NCBI GenBank assembly: GCA_003669585.1
Contig: QWOQ01000017.1
Location: forward strand, 414,259-478,258
Length of the DNA stretch: 64,000 nt
Origin: Planctomycetota bacterium
GTDB taxonomy: Bacteria; Planctomycetota; Planctomycetia; Pirellulales; UBA1268
Reading direction: 5' to 3'
Positions within the stretch are counted from its first letter, which is position 1. The number at the start of each line of letters is the position of its first letter. The notes beneath the pieces are model-generated. The model ran no database searches. It was not told the DNA's origin and saw only the letters and a list, made by a program, of their open reading frames with translations. Position numbers and translations under genes: made by a program. Positions 26,987 to 35,766 of the stretch are shown one piece after another.

Positions 26987-28480
26987 TTACAAAGGACGTA
27001 CGACCGACTGGTTTCGCCAGTAATCAAAGAGCGTTTCAATCGACAGCACGCCTCCGCCCATCCCACTTTTGTGCACGCCCGCATACGGAACCCCGTGAGC
27101 GAAAACATTATGGGCGTTGATCCAGCTGTTACCGGCAACCATGGATTCCGCAACGCGTGAGGCTCTGGAAAGATCGTTTGACCAAACACTGTTCGCCAGT
27201 CCGTAGTCGGTGTCATTGGCCATGGCGATTGCTTCTGCTTCGCTTGAAAATGTTGTGACGTAGGCAACGGGACCAAAAATTTCTTCCCGAGCGGCCACGT
27301 TGTCGAGCGACCCAGCCAAGAGTGCTGGCTTCAGATAAAAACCAGAACGTCCACGAACCTCAGCTTCGCCGCCAGCGATCAGCATTTCGGCCCCCTGCTC
27401 TTGGCCCTTCTTGAGATAGGAGAGCACTCTTTTTTGCTGTTTTGCGCTCACAACAGGTCCCATGTGTGATGTCTCATCGAGTTGATACCCCACCTGCACT
27501 TCTTTCATGCGCGCCTTGCATTCATCAATAAAATCTTGGTAGATCGATGTATGAATCAGCCAGCGAGTGGCATCGCAGCAGACCTGCCCAGTATGAAAGG
27601 TGATCGCACCGACGAGTTTCTGCGCGGTCTGCGCTATATCGACGTCGTCAAACACAACGGCCGCACCCTTTCCACCGAGTTCGAGTTTCACAGGCGTGAG
27701 GTTGGCACCGCATGCCTGACCAACCAGTCGTCCAACTTCCGGCGATCCCGTGAACGACATTCGGCGCAGGCCCGAATGCCCGGAAAGCGCCGCACCTGCA
27801 GAGTGGCCGGTTCCAGGAACAACATTGATAACGCCATCTGGAAATCCAATCTCGCGAGCAAGTCGGGCTAAGTAGATAGCCGACAAAGGCGTGTCTTCGG
27901 CAGGTTTGATGACCGTAGTATTTCCGGCAGCAAGTGCTGGTGAGATTCCCCAGCCCATCAAGAGAAACGGAAAATTCCAAGGAAAGATAAATCCGCACGG
28001 TCCCCATGGATGCCGCACAGTCCATGCATCGTGTCCGGATACTGCCAAGACGGTGCGATGCTGCACATGCAGAGACATATTCGTAAAGTATCGCAGAGTA
28101 TCGACAAAGTTCTGAACATCGCCATGTGCCTGCGAGAGAATTTTCCCCGCATCGAGCGATTCGATTTGAGCAATGATCGATTTGTGTTTTTCTACTGCGT
28201 CGGCCAGTCGATGCAACATCGCGCCGCGTTCGTTGGGCGGAAGTTTTGCCCAAGATGATTTGTGAAACGTATGAGCGGCTGCGGACACCGCCCGATCGAC
28301 ATCTTCGGGCGACAAAAGATGAAATTCAGCAAGGACTTCCCCGCTTCCGGGATCAATGGACTTCATCGTTTCACCAGTGGAACTCGCGACATCTTTTCCA
28401 CCCACAACACCCTTGAGCGGCGAAGTGGAAAGAAACGCAGCAACTTCGGGAAGCAGTTTAATAGAAGCGGTGGTGGCCAT
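26987..28480 (-). CDS. NAD(P)-dependent aldehyde dehydrogenase
   Basis: A 497-residue ALDH. The start at 28480 (MATTASIKLLPEV) has GAGGAG upstream; the ORF track's extra 20 codons are unlikely. It has the cofactor and oxyanion region FIFPWNFPFLLMGWGISPALAAGN, the general-base Glu in LELGGKGAAVVF and the catalytic Cys in TGQVCCDATRW. It oxidises aldehydes to acids in the cytoplasm. The C-terminal MGGGVLSIETLFDYWRNQSVV is typical of class 1/2-like and betaine-aldehyde-type enzymes. The substrate is unknown. The upstream 290 nt carry inverted repeats that could be an operator. Confidence 0.92.
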   Translation of the reverse strand: MATTASIKLLPEVAAFLSTSPLKGVVGGKDVASSTGETMKSIDPGSGEVLAEFHLLSPEDVDRAVSAAAHTFHKSSWAKLPPNERGAMLHRLADAVEKHKSIIAQIESLDAGKILSQAHGDVQNFVDTLRYFTNMSLHVQHRTVLAVSGHDAWTVRHPWGPCGFIFPWNFPFLLMGWGISPALAAGNTTVIKPAEDTPLSAIYLARLAREIGFPDGVINVVPGTGHSAGAALSGHSGLRRMSFTGSPEVGRLVGQACGANLTPVKLELGGKGAAVVFDDVDIAQTAQKLVGAITFHTGQVCCDATRWLIHTSIYQDFIDECKARMKEVQVGYQLDETSHMGPVVSAKQQKRVLSYLKKGQEQGAEMLIAGGEAEVRGRSGFYLKPALLAGSLDNVAAREEIFGPVAYVTTFSSEAEAIAMANDTDYGLANSVWSNDLSRASRVAESMVAGNSWINAHNVFAHGVPYAGVHKSGMGGGVLSIETLFDYWRNQSVVRPL

Positions 28481-28571
28481 GAAAAGCTCCTCAGGACAAC
28501 TGTGAAACGAAAACTTCAAGAACACAATGTCAGCAATCAATGCAACGGAACAATCTCTTTCACATCGGTCT

Positions 28572-28606
28572 CCAGTGGAACGGTTCCTCTGGGAATGTGC
28601 GTTCCC
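28572..28606. promoter_or_regulatory. Overlapping inverted repeats upstream of the aldehyde dehydrogenase
   Basis: GGAAC and GTTCC flank a single G and are bracketed by CCAG and CTGG, giving a 21-bp near-perfect dyad. A second dyad, GGGAA with TTCCC over 6 nt, overlaps its right end. They lie about 90-125 nt upstream of the dehydrogenase start. No other feature was seen in the 28481-28770 gap. Operator function is inference. Confidence 0.35.
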
Positions 28607-28770
28607 CTCTTCCGGTATTGTTCTGTGTATGAGAAATGGATCAAGTCCGGCTCACGATTTGAACTGACCAGTGAAGATCGGCGATCCGCAATTGAATGGC
28701 ACCGGTCTCCTCGGGGCCATGACAACCATGGAAGAATCAAAGATGACCCGTAGGCGAGCGTGTAACAATA

Positions 28771-30285
28771 TCAGTGTTTTTTTTTCGGACCCTTGCCGAC
28801 AGGACGCTTTTCCTGATGTCCGCGTGCAGCATGAGGTTTGACAATATCTCGGCGACGGCCTGATTTTGGTCCACCCGATTTAAAACCACCAGGTCTGCGT
28901 CCTCGATCTCCGCGATGGCCTGAAGACCCGGAAAACTGTTCGATTTCTGGGATATGGATGTCATCCTCTCCATGGTCCATGCCGACTGCGGCTTCGTGAA
29001 GGAGACGAATGGCAGCAGCAGCGACATCAAGCGGATCATTTTCGGCAGAAAGACTTTTTGCGACGGCACGAAAATCCTCTAGGTCTCCCGCGACGATCGC
29101 TTTTTGAACCTCTGCACTGGTCATCTTCATCTGCTTCGCCTTGACATCCTGCGGCGTAGGCACTTTGGAGATTTCCATCTTCTGCTTCATCAGCGATTCG
29201 ATATTTCGCAGCAATCTTTGTTCGCGAGGCTCTGAGAGCGTAATAGCGACGCCTTCGCGTCCAGCGCGTCCCGTGCGTCCGATTCGATGCAGATAGGCTT
29301 CCGGTGAAACTGGCACGTCGAAGTTCACAACATGCGACACGTGTTCGATATCGATGCCTCGAGCGGCCACATCGGTGGCAATCAGAAGATCGACGGTTGC
29401 GCCACGTGCTTTTTTCATGACTCGATCCCGCTGGGCCTGCGTCATGCCACCGTGCAATGCTTCAACTCGATACCCGCGGCCCATAAGTCGTTCGGCCAGC
29501 ATGTCGACGTCAACTCGCGTGCGGCAGAAAATAAGTGCAAGCGTTGGGGATTCAAGATCAAGCACTCTACCGAGAGCAATGATCTTGTGCGATCGCGGCA
29601 TGATGAATGCAGTTTGTCGAACCTTCGGCAATGTTCCTTTGGTATCTTTGTCGCGCGGAATGAGAATCCGTGCTGGATTTTTGAGATGACGTTCTGCAAT
29701 GGATGCGATTCTCGGCGGTAAGGTTGCTGAGAAAAGTGCCGTTTGCCGATCATCGGGTGCACCATCAAGAATGAGCTCAAGGTCGTCCGCAAATCCCATA
29801 TCGAGCATTTCATCAGCTTCGTCGAGTACGACGACCGAGATCGCGCTCAAGTCGAGTGTTCCGCGACGCACATGATCGAGCACGCGGCCGGGAGTTCCGA
29901 TCACGATGTGCACGCCTCGCTTGAGCGCAGTGTTCTGCCGATGAAACTCCTGACCCCCGTAGATCGGCACGACTGAAATCCCAAGCCCTCTGCCATAGCG
30001 ATGAAACGCTTCTGAAACCTGAATGGCAAGTTCGCGCGTTGGCACGAGTACCAAAACTGCAGGTTTGAATGGAACCGTTTTGGTCTTCCCGAGTTTTTGA
30101 ATCAGCGGCAATGCGAATGCCGCGGTTTTTCCTGTGCCCGTTGCAGCCTGGCCGAGCAGATCGCGTCCTTCAAAGAGCGGAACAATCGCTTGCGATTGAA
30201 TCGGAGTCGGTTCTTCGTAGCCCAGTGATGTGAGTTCGAGGAGAAGTTCCGGGCCTAGGCCCAGTTCGGCAAAAGAGTTTTTCAT
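28771..30285 (-). CDS. DEAD-box ATP-dependent RNA helicase
   Basis: A 504-residue helicase. Motifs in order: Q motif (YEEPTPIQSQAI), motif I AATGTGKTAAFA, PTRELAIQ, GTPGRVLDH, motif II VLDEADEML, motif III SATLP, then IATDVAARGIDI and HRIGRTGRAGREG. The tail of about 50 residues is Gly/Arg/Lys-rich (GHRGDRGRRPGGF) and should bind RNA non-specifically. This suits a RhlE/DeaD-like enzyme for ribosome assembly or cold adaptation. The gene stands alone on the minus strand with a 234-nt upstream gap. A helical insert follows the core (about residues 370-440). Confidence 0.93.
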   Translation of the reverse strand: MKNSFAELGLGPELLLELTSLGYEEPTPIQSQAIVPLFEGRDLLGQAATGTGKTAAFALPLIQKLGKTKTVPFKPAVLVLVPTRELAIQVSEAFHRYGRGLGISVVPIYGGQEFHRQNTALKRGVHIVIGTPGRVLDHVRRGTLDLSAISVVVLDEADEMLDMGFADDLELILDGAPDDRQTALFSATLPPRIASIAERHLKNPARILIPRDKDTKGTLPKVRQTAFIMPRSHKIIALGRVLDLESPTLALIFCRTRVDVDMLAERLMGRGYRVEALHGGMTQAQRDRVMKKARGATVDLLIATDVAARGIDIEHVSHVVNFDVPVSPEAYLHRIGRTGRAGREGVAITLSEPREQRLLRNIESLMKQKMEISKVPTPQDVKAKQMKMTSAEVQKAIVAGDLEDFRAVAKSLSAENDPLDVAAAAIRLLHEAAVGMDHGEDDIHIPEIEQFSGSSGHRGDRGRRPGGFKSGGPKSGRRRDIVKPHAARGHQEKRPVGKGPKKKH

Positions 30286-30519
30286 CCGACCAGAGTACCA
30301 AGCATTTGAAGTGAATGCGGAAGGCGGTTCGGATTATCGATTCCACTGCGTTTTGTGGGTCTTTTTTAATCTCTGCCGAGCTGTACCGTGGCAATCTATA
30401 CAAACTTCCGATGGTTCAAACTGCAAAAAGGCTCTGCAGAAACACTTTTTGAAACTTCCCTGACCAGGTGGGGAATGAAAAAATCGACGCTTCTTGTACT
30501 CCGTACAGAGAACATCTAT
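30286..30519. other. Intergenic stretch upstream of the helicase gene
   Basis: A 234-nt gap that should hold the helicase promoter and leader. I saw no gene and no clear promoter. The plus-strand ORFs here are shadows without ribosome sites. Confidence 0.4.
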
Positions 30520-31551
30520 TCACTGCCGTCGAACCTTGGCTTCGGCCGCTTTCAGCACATCGGAAATTCGCACCGCAGCGCCGTGGTTGCGTTTGCTCTC
30601 ATCAGCAGCTTCCATAAAGGCATAAAGTTCGATTGTTTCTGCGGCTGCGACTGGGGGTTTTCCAGTCCGAAAAAACTCAGCGATTGAAACGATCAGCGGT
30701 CGATAGCCTTCAAAAGTACCAAGCACTTCAACTGCGGATTCGCCAAACACCGTTCCACCATAGCCCGATCCACCTTTGCGAATGCCACGAAAGGAACCAA
30801 TTCGACCGTCGCTCCAACGACCAACCACCTGCTCAAAGTCTTGAGAGCTTGTGCGAGTTACTTCCTCGCATCCCGGTCCCATCAGCGTGTAGAGCCGTTC
30901 AACTCCGTGAATGCCATACCAAAAAAGATCCGGATGCGTTGCTTCCAAGGAGCATGGTGAAAAAGTATCTGCTCCCATCACCTTGCCCAGTGCGCCGGAG
31001 CGTATTTCCTGATCGCGTTTTCCAAACCGAAGACCAGAACTTGAAAAAATCGGAACCCCAGCTGCTTCTGCTTCCCGATAAATTGTGATCGCATCAACGA
31101 GTGTTCCGGCCACCGGCTTGTCGATGAAAACGGGTTTCTTTGCCGCGAGCACCGGACGCACCTGCTCAAGGTGTGGGCGGCCGTCATTGGTTTCCAGCAG
31201 CACGCCGTCGACGCGATCGAGCAGCTGCGGAATCGAATCGACAATTTCCACCCCAACCTTTTTAATCTCTTCGATGTAGCCAGCAACGCGTTGCGTGCTT
31301 GAGAGAATGTCGGAACTCCCCTTGGGATACGCCGCCACCACCTTGAACCCGGAAAGCCCCTCGGCGGGATTGTCCTTATTGAATTCCTGCGCGAAGGCAA
31401 TGGCGTGTGATGTATCTAAGCCGATGATGCCAAGCCGAAACGGTGCGGCTGCTGGTTTTTCGTTCTCAGCCGCCAACGTGGAGATTCCCCCACACACGAT
31501 CGCCGCCCACGACAACGCGTTCATGAACAATCGCACAATTCTCGAATTCAT
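30520..31551 (-). CDS. Exported Gfo/Idh/MocA family oxidoreductase
   Basis: A 343-residue protein with a signal peptide (LFMNALSWAAIVCGGISTLAA) and a Rossmann start, FRLGIIGLDTSHAIAFA. The sugar-nucleotide or cofactor pocket includes KPVFIDKPVAGTLVDA, the EKP-like motif of this family with Asp replacing Glu. These enzymes oxidise or epimerise sugars with NAD(P). Export of family members is common in planctomycetes. The gene follows the Tat-leader homologue after 3 nt, so they are coupled, and it is the last gene of a YhcH-Gfo-Gfo operon. The specific sugar is not known. Confidence 0.85.
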   Translation of the reverse strand: MNSRIVRLFMNALSWAAIVCGGISTLAAENEKPAAAPFRLGIIGLDTSHAIAFAQEFNKDNPAEGLSGFKVVAAYPKGSSDILSSTQRVAGYIEEIKKVGVEIVDSIPQLLDRVDGVLLETNDGRPHLEQVRPVLAAKKPVFIDKPVAGTLVDAITIYREAEAAGVPIFSSSGLRFGKRDQEIRSGALGKVMGADTFSPCSLEATHPDLFWYGIHGVERLYTLMGPGCEEVTRTSSQDFEQVVGRWSDGRIGSFRGIRKGGSGYGGTVFGESAVEVLGTFEGYRPLIVSIAEFFRTGKPPVAAAETIELYAFMEAADESKRNHGAAVRISDVLKAAEAKVRRQ

Positions 31552-31554
31552 AAA

Positions 31555-32913
31555 TCAGGTTACCTTTGGTTGCCATTGGTCTCGATATTCCCGTCGCCAC
31601 AGGGCGGCGGCCTCAGGATCGTTCTCGATATGCCCATCGGTGGCTCGGGTCGAAAGCGAGCGACCAGCGCGGTAGGAAATATTTCCAAGTTGGCACAAAA
31701 GAGTGCTTTTATGAGCCTCTTCAATGTCGGCGTGTGGAAGCGCACCCGATGCGACACAGTCGAGAAAATTCGCAATGTGGAGGTCTCCCCCCTTGTGTTG
31801 CGGCGACTCAAGTTCTTTGTTGCTCGCATCAAAAATCTTGTAATCACCACCGCCACCGATCGTGAGCGATCCGTTATCTCCTAGAAAGCAGATGCCAAAG
31901 CCGGTGCCATCTGGACCGCGCGGAGAACAACTCAGACCCTCCCACGAAATCATTTTATTCTCTGGAAATTCATACGAAACCATCATCGTGTCTGGAGTTT
32001 CTTGATCGTCGTGGAATCGATATCGACCACCACTGCTTGTGACTCGCGTCGGAAAGGAGACATCCATGCCCCACCTCGCGACGTCGAGGCAATGCACACC
32101 GTTGTTGCCAAGTTCTCCGTCACCCCAGTGCCAGTTCCAGTGCCAGTTGTAGTGAACGATGTTTGCTCGAAAGGGTCGATGTGGGGCTGGTCCCTGCCAG
32201 AGATCCCAATCGAGCCAAGCAGGTGCATCGGTCGACGGCGCAACACCGATTGATCCACGTTGTGCGGTATACCAGGTGCGTGCATAGCGGACCGGGCCAA
32301 TCACGCCCGCATGAAGTCGCTCGATCGCTTCTCGCAAACCTGGATAACTCCGTCGCTGCGATCCCATCGTGACAATACAATTGTGTTTTCGCGCTGCGTT
32401 TACGGCCAGTTCACCTTCTTCAGGCGTATGACTACACGGTTTTTCCACGTAGACGTGTTTGCCGGCATTGCACGCAAGAATAGTTGCCGGAGCATGCCAG
32501 TGATTGGGAGTAGCGACCACCAGCACATCGATCGTTGTATCGTCGAGCAGTCTACGAAAATCGGACTCGAGACGGGGAACGTTGCGGCCGTCTTTTGAAA
32601 ATGAATCAGCAAGCACTCCGCCAACTCGCGAATCAACATCGCACAGCGCAACCACCTCAGCCCGCGAATCGGCTGCGAATGTTTTGGCAAGCCATGAGCC
32701 ACGCCCGTTGACTCCCATAACCGCAACGCGAATTCGGTCGTTCGCTCCAACAATCTGCGGCTGCGTTTGCGCTTGGGCGCCGGTGCGATGCGAGACCACC
32801 GAGACAGCAGCCCCCAGAGTGCCCATCGCCATGCTTCCGATGACCCGTCGACGAGATAAGTTTGGATTTATGAGGAGATTCGACGCAGTGCAATGATCAT
32901 CGTTTGTTTTCAT
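31555..32913 (-). CDS. Tat-exported Gfo/Idh/MocA family oxidoreductase
   Basis: A 452-residue protein with a twin-arginine leader (LSRRRVIGSMAMGTLGAAVS) and a Rossmann fold, IRVAVMGVNGRGSWLA. The cofactor/catalytic motif is HVYVEKPCSHTPEEG, with EKP Lys present. The C-terminal substrate domain includes NWHWGDGELGNNGVHCLDVARWG, typical of the long planctomycete Gfo/Idh subgroup with a DUF-type C-terminus. It probably acts on a sugar or sugar acid in the periplasm, prefolded with NAD(P). It is the middle gene of a three-gene operon. Confidence 0.88.
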   Translation of the reverse strand: MKTNDDHCTASNLLINPNLSRRRVIGSMAMGTLGAAVSVVSHRTGAQAQTQPQIVGANDRIRVAVMGVNGRGSWLAKTFAADSRAEVVALCDVDSRVGGVLADSFSKDGRNVPRLESDFRRLLDDTTIDVLVVATPNHWHAPATILACNAGKHVYVEKPCSHTPEEGELAVNAARKHNCIVTMGSQRRSYPGLREAIERLHAGVIGPVRYARTWYTAQRGSIGVAPSTDAPAWLDWDLWQGPAPHRPFRANIVHYNWHWNWHWGDGELGNNGVHCLDVARWGMDVSFPTRVTSSGGRYRFHDDQETPDTMMVSYEFPENKMISWEGLSCSPRGPDGTGFGICFLGDNGSLTIGGGGDYKIFDASNKELESPQHKGGDLHIANFLDCVASGALPHADIEEAHKSTLLCQLGNISYRAGRSLSTRATDGHIENDPEAAALWRREYRDQWQPKVT

Positions 32914-32979
32914 AAACGCCTTTTCAATGGTTGTATCAAACGTGAAAAGAGAATTGCATTGTCAACGATTCAAACTACT

Positions 32980-33459
32980 CTACCCCCGGGACGAATCTTC
33001 ATACGTAATTTTAACGACCACTTTTCGGACATGCTCCGGTTCGCCAACAGCCAATCGCGGCATGTGACCGTCCCATGGATAGAGCAGCATGAACGATCCG
33101 GCGACAAGCGTCAGAACGTGGCCATCACCGACCAGTGGCATAAAATCCTGCTGACTGTTGTAATCGCCTGCCGCAAGTGTGGAGATATCTGCCCAACCAA
33201 TCCCCTCACGGCCACTGACGACAAGTTGCAGATCGATATATTTTCGATGAGCCTCCCACGTTCCTCTGGAAAGCTGGTTTTCACCCGACAAGATGGTGTC
33301 GTACTCCTGAACGATCCCATAGACGCTGCGGCCATCGAGTTCATACTCCCCGCATGCCAAGGTTTCAACATCCGCACGCGTGATAAAATCGATCGCCTTT
33401 GAAATGTGCGGCGAAAGACAGCGGTATTGTGCGGCTCGCGAAAGTCGATCGATGATCAC
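32980..33459 (-). CDS. YhcH/YjgK/YiaL family sugar protein
   Basis: A 159-residue cytoplasmic cupin-fold protein. Family marks are YGIVQEYDT, WEAHRKYIDLQLVVSGREGIGW and FMLLYPWDGHMP, with His residues for a metal site. Relatives include YhcH, an anomerase-like partner of sialic acid catabolism, and the EbgC-type subunit. It is the first gene of the operon with two exported Gfo/Idh enzymes, 66 nt upstream of the next gene. The GTG start at 33459 has an AGGAGG site 8-9 nt away. The operon looks like catabolism of an acidic or amino sugar, which is inference. Confidence 0.84.
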   Translation of the reverse strand: MIIDRLSRAAQYRCLSPHISKAIDFITRADVETLACGEYELDGRSVYGIVQEYDTILSGENQLSRGTWEAHRKYIDLQLVVSGREGIGWADISTLAAGDYNSQQDFMPLVGDGHVLTLVAGSFMLLYPWDGHMPRLAVGEPEHVRKVVVKITYEDSSRG

Positions 33460-33504
33460 GGATCCCCCCTCCTGTGTGTGTGAATTGGTCTAAAGTATTC
33501 GATG

Positions 33505-33546
33505 ATGACGGCCGGTCATACCGATGACCAGTGAGTATTCTATAGT
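33505..33546. promoter_or_regulatory. Alternating GGTCAT half-sites and -10 box in a divergent promoter region
   Basis: In the 166-nt gap between the YhcH operon and lutABC, ATGAC (33505), GGTCAT (33514) and ATGACC (33524) alternate in orientation. The last two form a perfect 6-bp inverted repeat with a 4-nt spacer, and spacing between half-sites is about one helical turn. A TATAGT hexamer at 33541-33546 could be the lut -10 box, placing the repeats over its -35 region. This looks like an operator for a dimeric regulator. GntR-type control of lactate operons is common, but no regulator gene is nearby. Confidence 0.5.
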
Positions 33547-33625
33547 GTATTGAAGAACAGTTTCTGAACACGCCTTGCGTCTGGTTCCTCTTTCATTCCA
33601 AATCCCTCACCATACAGTTCATCCC

Positions 33626-34348
33626 GTGCAAATTGATCTTTTTATTCCCTGCTTTGTCGACCAGATGACTCCAGGAGTCGGTCTTGCAGTTACGCGTGTT
33701 CTCGAGCGACTTGGTCATACGGTTGAATTTCGACCCGCGCAGACCTGTTGCGGCCAACCAAGTTTTAACTCGGGATACTGGGACGAAGCGAGAAGCGTGG
33801 CGATTCGAGCCCTCGATGTTTTTGAAGGTGCCCAAGCAGTGGTAGGGCCCAGCGGTTCCTGCGTTGCAATGATGCGAGTCTTTTACCCGCAACTGCTTGC
33901 AGGCACGCCACATGAAACGCGAGCCTTGGATCTGGCCAGCAAAACATTTGAGTTCAGCGAGTTTCTCGTTGAAAAACTTGGTGTGACCGATGTTGGTGCC
34001 CGTTTTCCGCATTCGGTGACCTATCACGACGGCTGCCACGGCCTCCGCGAACTGCGGATTCAACAAGCACCGAGACAACTGCTGCGAGCGGTGAAAGATC
34101 TCGAACTTATCGAATGCGACGAAGCCGAAAGTTGCTGCGGATTTGGCGGTCTGTTTAGTGTGAAGTTTCCAATGATCTCGACGGCCATGGCCGAAGTAAA
34201 GGGAGGGTCACTTGCTCGTACAGAATGTGAGTACATCGTTTCGAGCGACCCAACCTGTCAGTTGCAACTCGACGGATGGTTCTCAAAAAAGAAGATGAAA
34301 CCTCGAACCATTCATCTGGCAGAAGTCCTTGCCGGAGGTGATGCGTGA
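33626..34348 (+). CDS. lutA: LutA: Fe-S subunit of lactate utilization complex
   Basis: A 240-residue protein with two CCG (cysteine-rich) domains: CCGQPSFNSGYWDEA near residue 40 with CxxCxx partners (PSGSC), and CHGLRELRIQ with ESCCGFGGLFSV near residues 130-175. LutA/LldE-type proteins bind Fe-S and pass electrons from L-lactate oxidation. The GTG at 33626 gives the usual start (MQIDLFIPCFVDQ); the longer TTG start would add 17 codons. It overlaps lutB by 4 nt (GTGA). Confidence 0.9.
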   Translation: MQIDLFIPCFVDQMTPGVGLAVTRVLERLGHTVEFRPAQTCCGQPSFNSGYWDEARSVAIRALDVFEGAQAVVGPSGSCVAMMRVFYPQLLAGTPHETRALDLASKTFEFSEFLVEKLGVTDVGARFPHSVTYHDGCHGLRELRIQQAPRQLLRAVKDLELIECDEAESCCGFGGLFSVKFPMISTAMAEVKGGSLARTECEYIVSSDPTCQLQLDGWFSKKKMKPRTIHLAEVLAGGDA

Positions 34349-35766
34349 GTGTCCATGATGCCACCACGAAGGCAGCCCTTCCGGCGGAGGCAAAAAATCA
34401 GTTCCTTCACGATGCAGCCGAACATGTTCGCGACATCGATCATCGCTCGTTTGTTCGCAAGGCGCTCGGTGGCTATTACGTCACTCGCGATTCTCAGAAA
34501 GCCAAGTATCGCGATTGGGAACATGCCAGAGATGCTGCAGCGCTTGCCAAGTGGTCGGCCGTCAATCGACTTGACGAACTTCTTCCGCTGTTTGTCACAA
34601 ACTTCGAAGCGGGTGGTGGCATTGTCCATTTCGCTCGCGATGCCCAGGAGGCACGAACGATCATTGTGGATCTCGTGCGGGCTTCCAATGCGAAGGCAAT
34701 TATTAAGAGCAAGTGCATGACGACCGAAGAAATCCATCTCAACGACGCTCTCGAAAAGGAAGGTTATGTCGTAGTGGAAAGCGATCTCGGAGAATTTATT
34801 CAGCAACTTCGAGGCGAACCACCTTACCACTTCGTTTTTCCCTGCATGCATGTACGGCGGGGAGAAATCAGCGATCTTTTTCAAAAACATCTCGGCACCG
34901 AACCGACACAGAGCCCCGAAGAACTCACCATGATCGCCCGCAGATACATGCGACAGCTGTATGTCGATGCCGACGTGGGAATCACCGGTGCCAATTTTCT
35001 GGTGGCCGAAACAGGTCAAATATCGATTACTGAAAACGAAGGAAATGCCCGACTGACGGCGGCCTTGCCTCGTGTACACATCGCGCTTTCAGGAATCGAA
35101 AAGGTGGTTGCCAGTCTGGCCGACCTCGCCGTGCTGCTGCCGATGCTTGCCACGGCCGGAACCGGCCAGCCAATGACCTGTTACAACACGCTCTACAGTG
35201 GGCCGCAAAAAAATGACGAGCCAGACGGACCACGCGAAATGCATTTAGTTCTGCTCGACAATGCTCGCACGGCAATCCTCGCCGATCCCGAGCAGCGAGA
35301 TTCGCTGCACTGCATTCGCTGCGGTGCGTGCTTAAATGTCTGCCCGATCTTTAAGAATGTCGGTGGCTTTACCTATGGCACAACGTATCAAGGCCCGATT
35401 GGTTCGGTGATCACGCCACATTTGAGAGGACTCTCGGATTGGAATCACCTGTCGAGTGCGAGTTCTCTCTGCGGCGCGTGTACGGATGCCTGTCCGGTGC
35501 GGATTGATATTCATCATCATCTGTTGCACAACCGCCGAAATGCAGTTCGTGCCTCTCCGAAGAGACTCGAACATATTGGACATCAGTTGTTTGCATTTGT
35601 TGCTGCCCGTCCGTGGCTCTTTGCCGCTGGCGGAAAACTTTTTCGATGGAGCCTAGGGTTTCTGAAAAAAATCAGGCCTCCGCTTTTGCGGCAGTGGCTT
35701 GAGACCCGTGACCTGCCGCCGGCTCCCCCAAAAAGTTTTCGACAATTGTGGAAGGAACGATCATGA
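34345..35766 (+). CDS. lutB: LutB: ferredoxin-type subunit of lactate utilization complex
   Basis: A 473-residue protein. The N-terminal half has the DUF162/LUD domain with ISITENEGNARLTAALPRVHIALSGIEKV. The C-terminal half carries two 4Fe-4S motifs, CIRCGACLNVCPIF and CGACTDACPVRID. This matches LutB of Bacillus-type lactate utilization and supports non-flavin L-lactate oxidation to pyruvate at the membrane. It starts with GTG overlapping the lutA stop and ends in an ATGA overlap with lutC. Confidence 0.92.
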   Translation: MSVHDATTKAALPAEAKNQFLHDAAEHVRDIDHRSFVRKALGGYYVTRDSQKAKYRDWEHARDAAALAKWSAVNRLDELLPLFVTNFEAGGGIVHFARDAQEARTIIVDLVRASNAKAIIKSKCMTTEEIHLNDALEKEGYVVVESDLGEFIQQLRGEPPYHFVFPCMHVRRGEISDLFQKHLGTEPTQSPEELTMIARRYMRQLYVDADVGITGANFLVAETGQISITENEGNARLTAALPRVHIALSGIEKVVASLADLAVLLPMLATAGTGQPMTCYNTLYSGPQKNDEPDGPREMHLVLLDNARTAILADPEQRDSLHCIRCGACLNVCPIFKNVGGFTYGTTYQGPIGSVITPHLRGLSDWNHLSSASSLCGACTDACPVRIDIHHHLLHNRRNAVRASPKRLEHIGHQLFAFVAARPWLFAAGGKLFRWSLGFLKKIRPPLLRQWLETRDLPPAPPKSFRQLWKERS

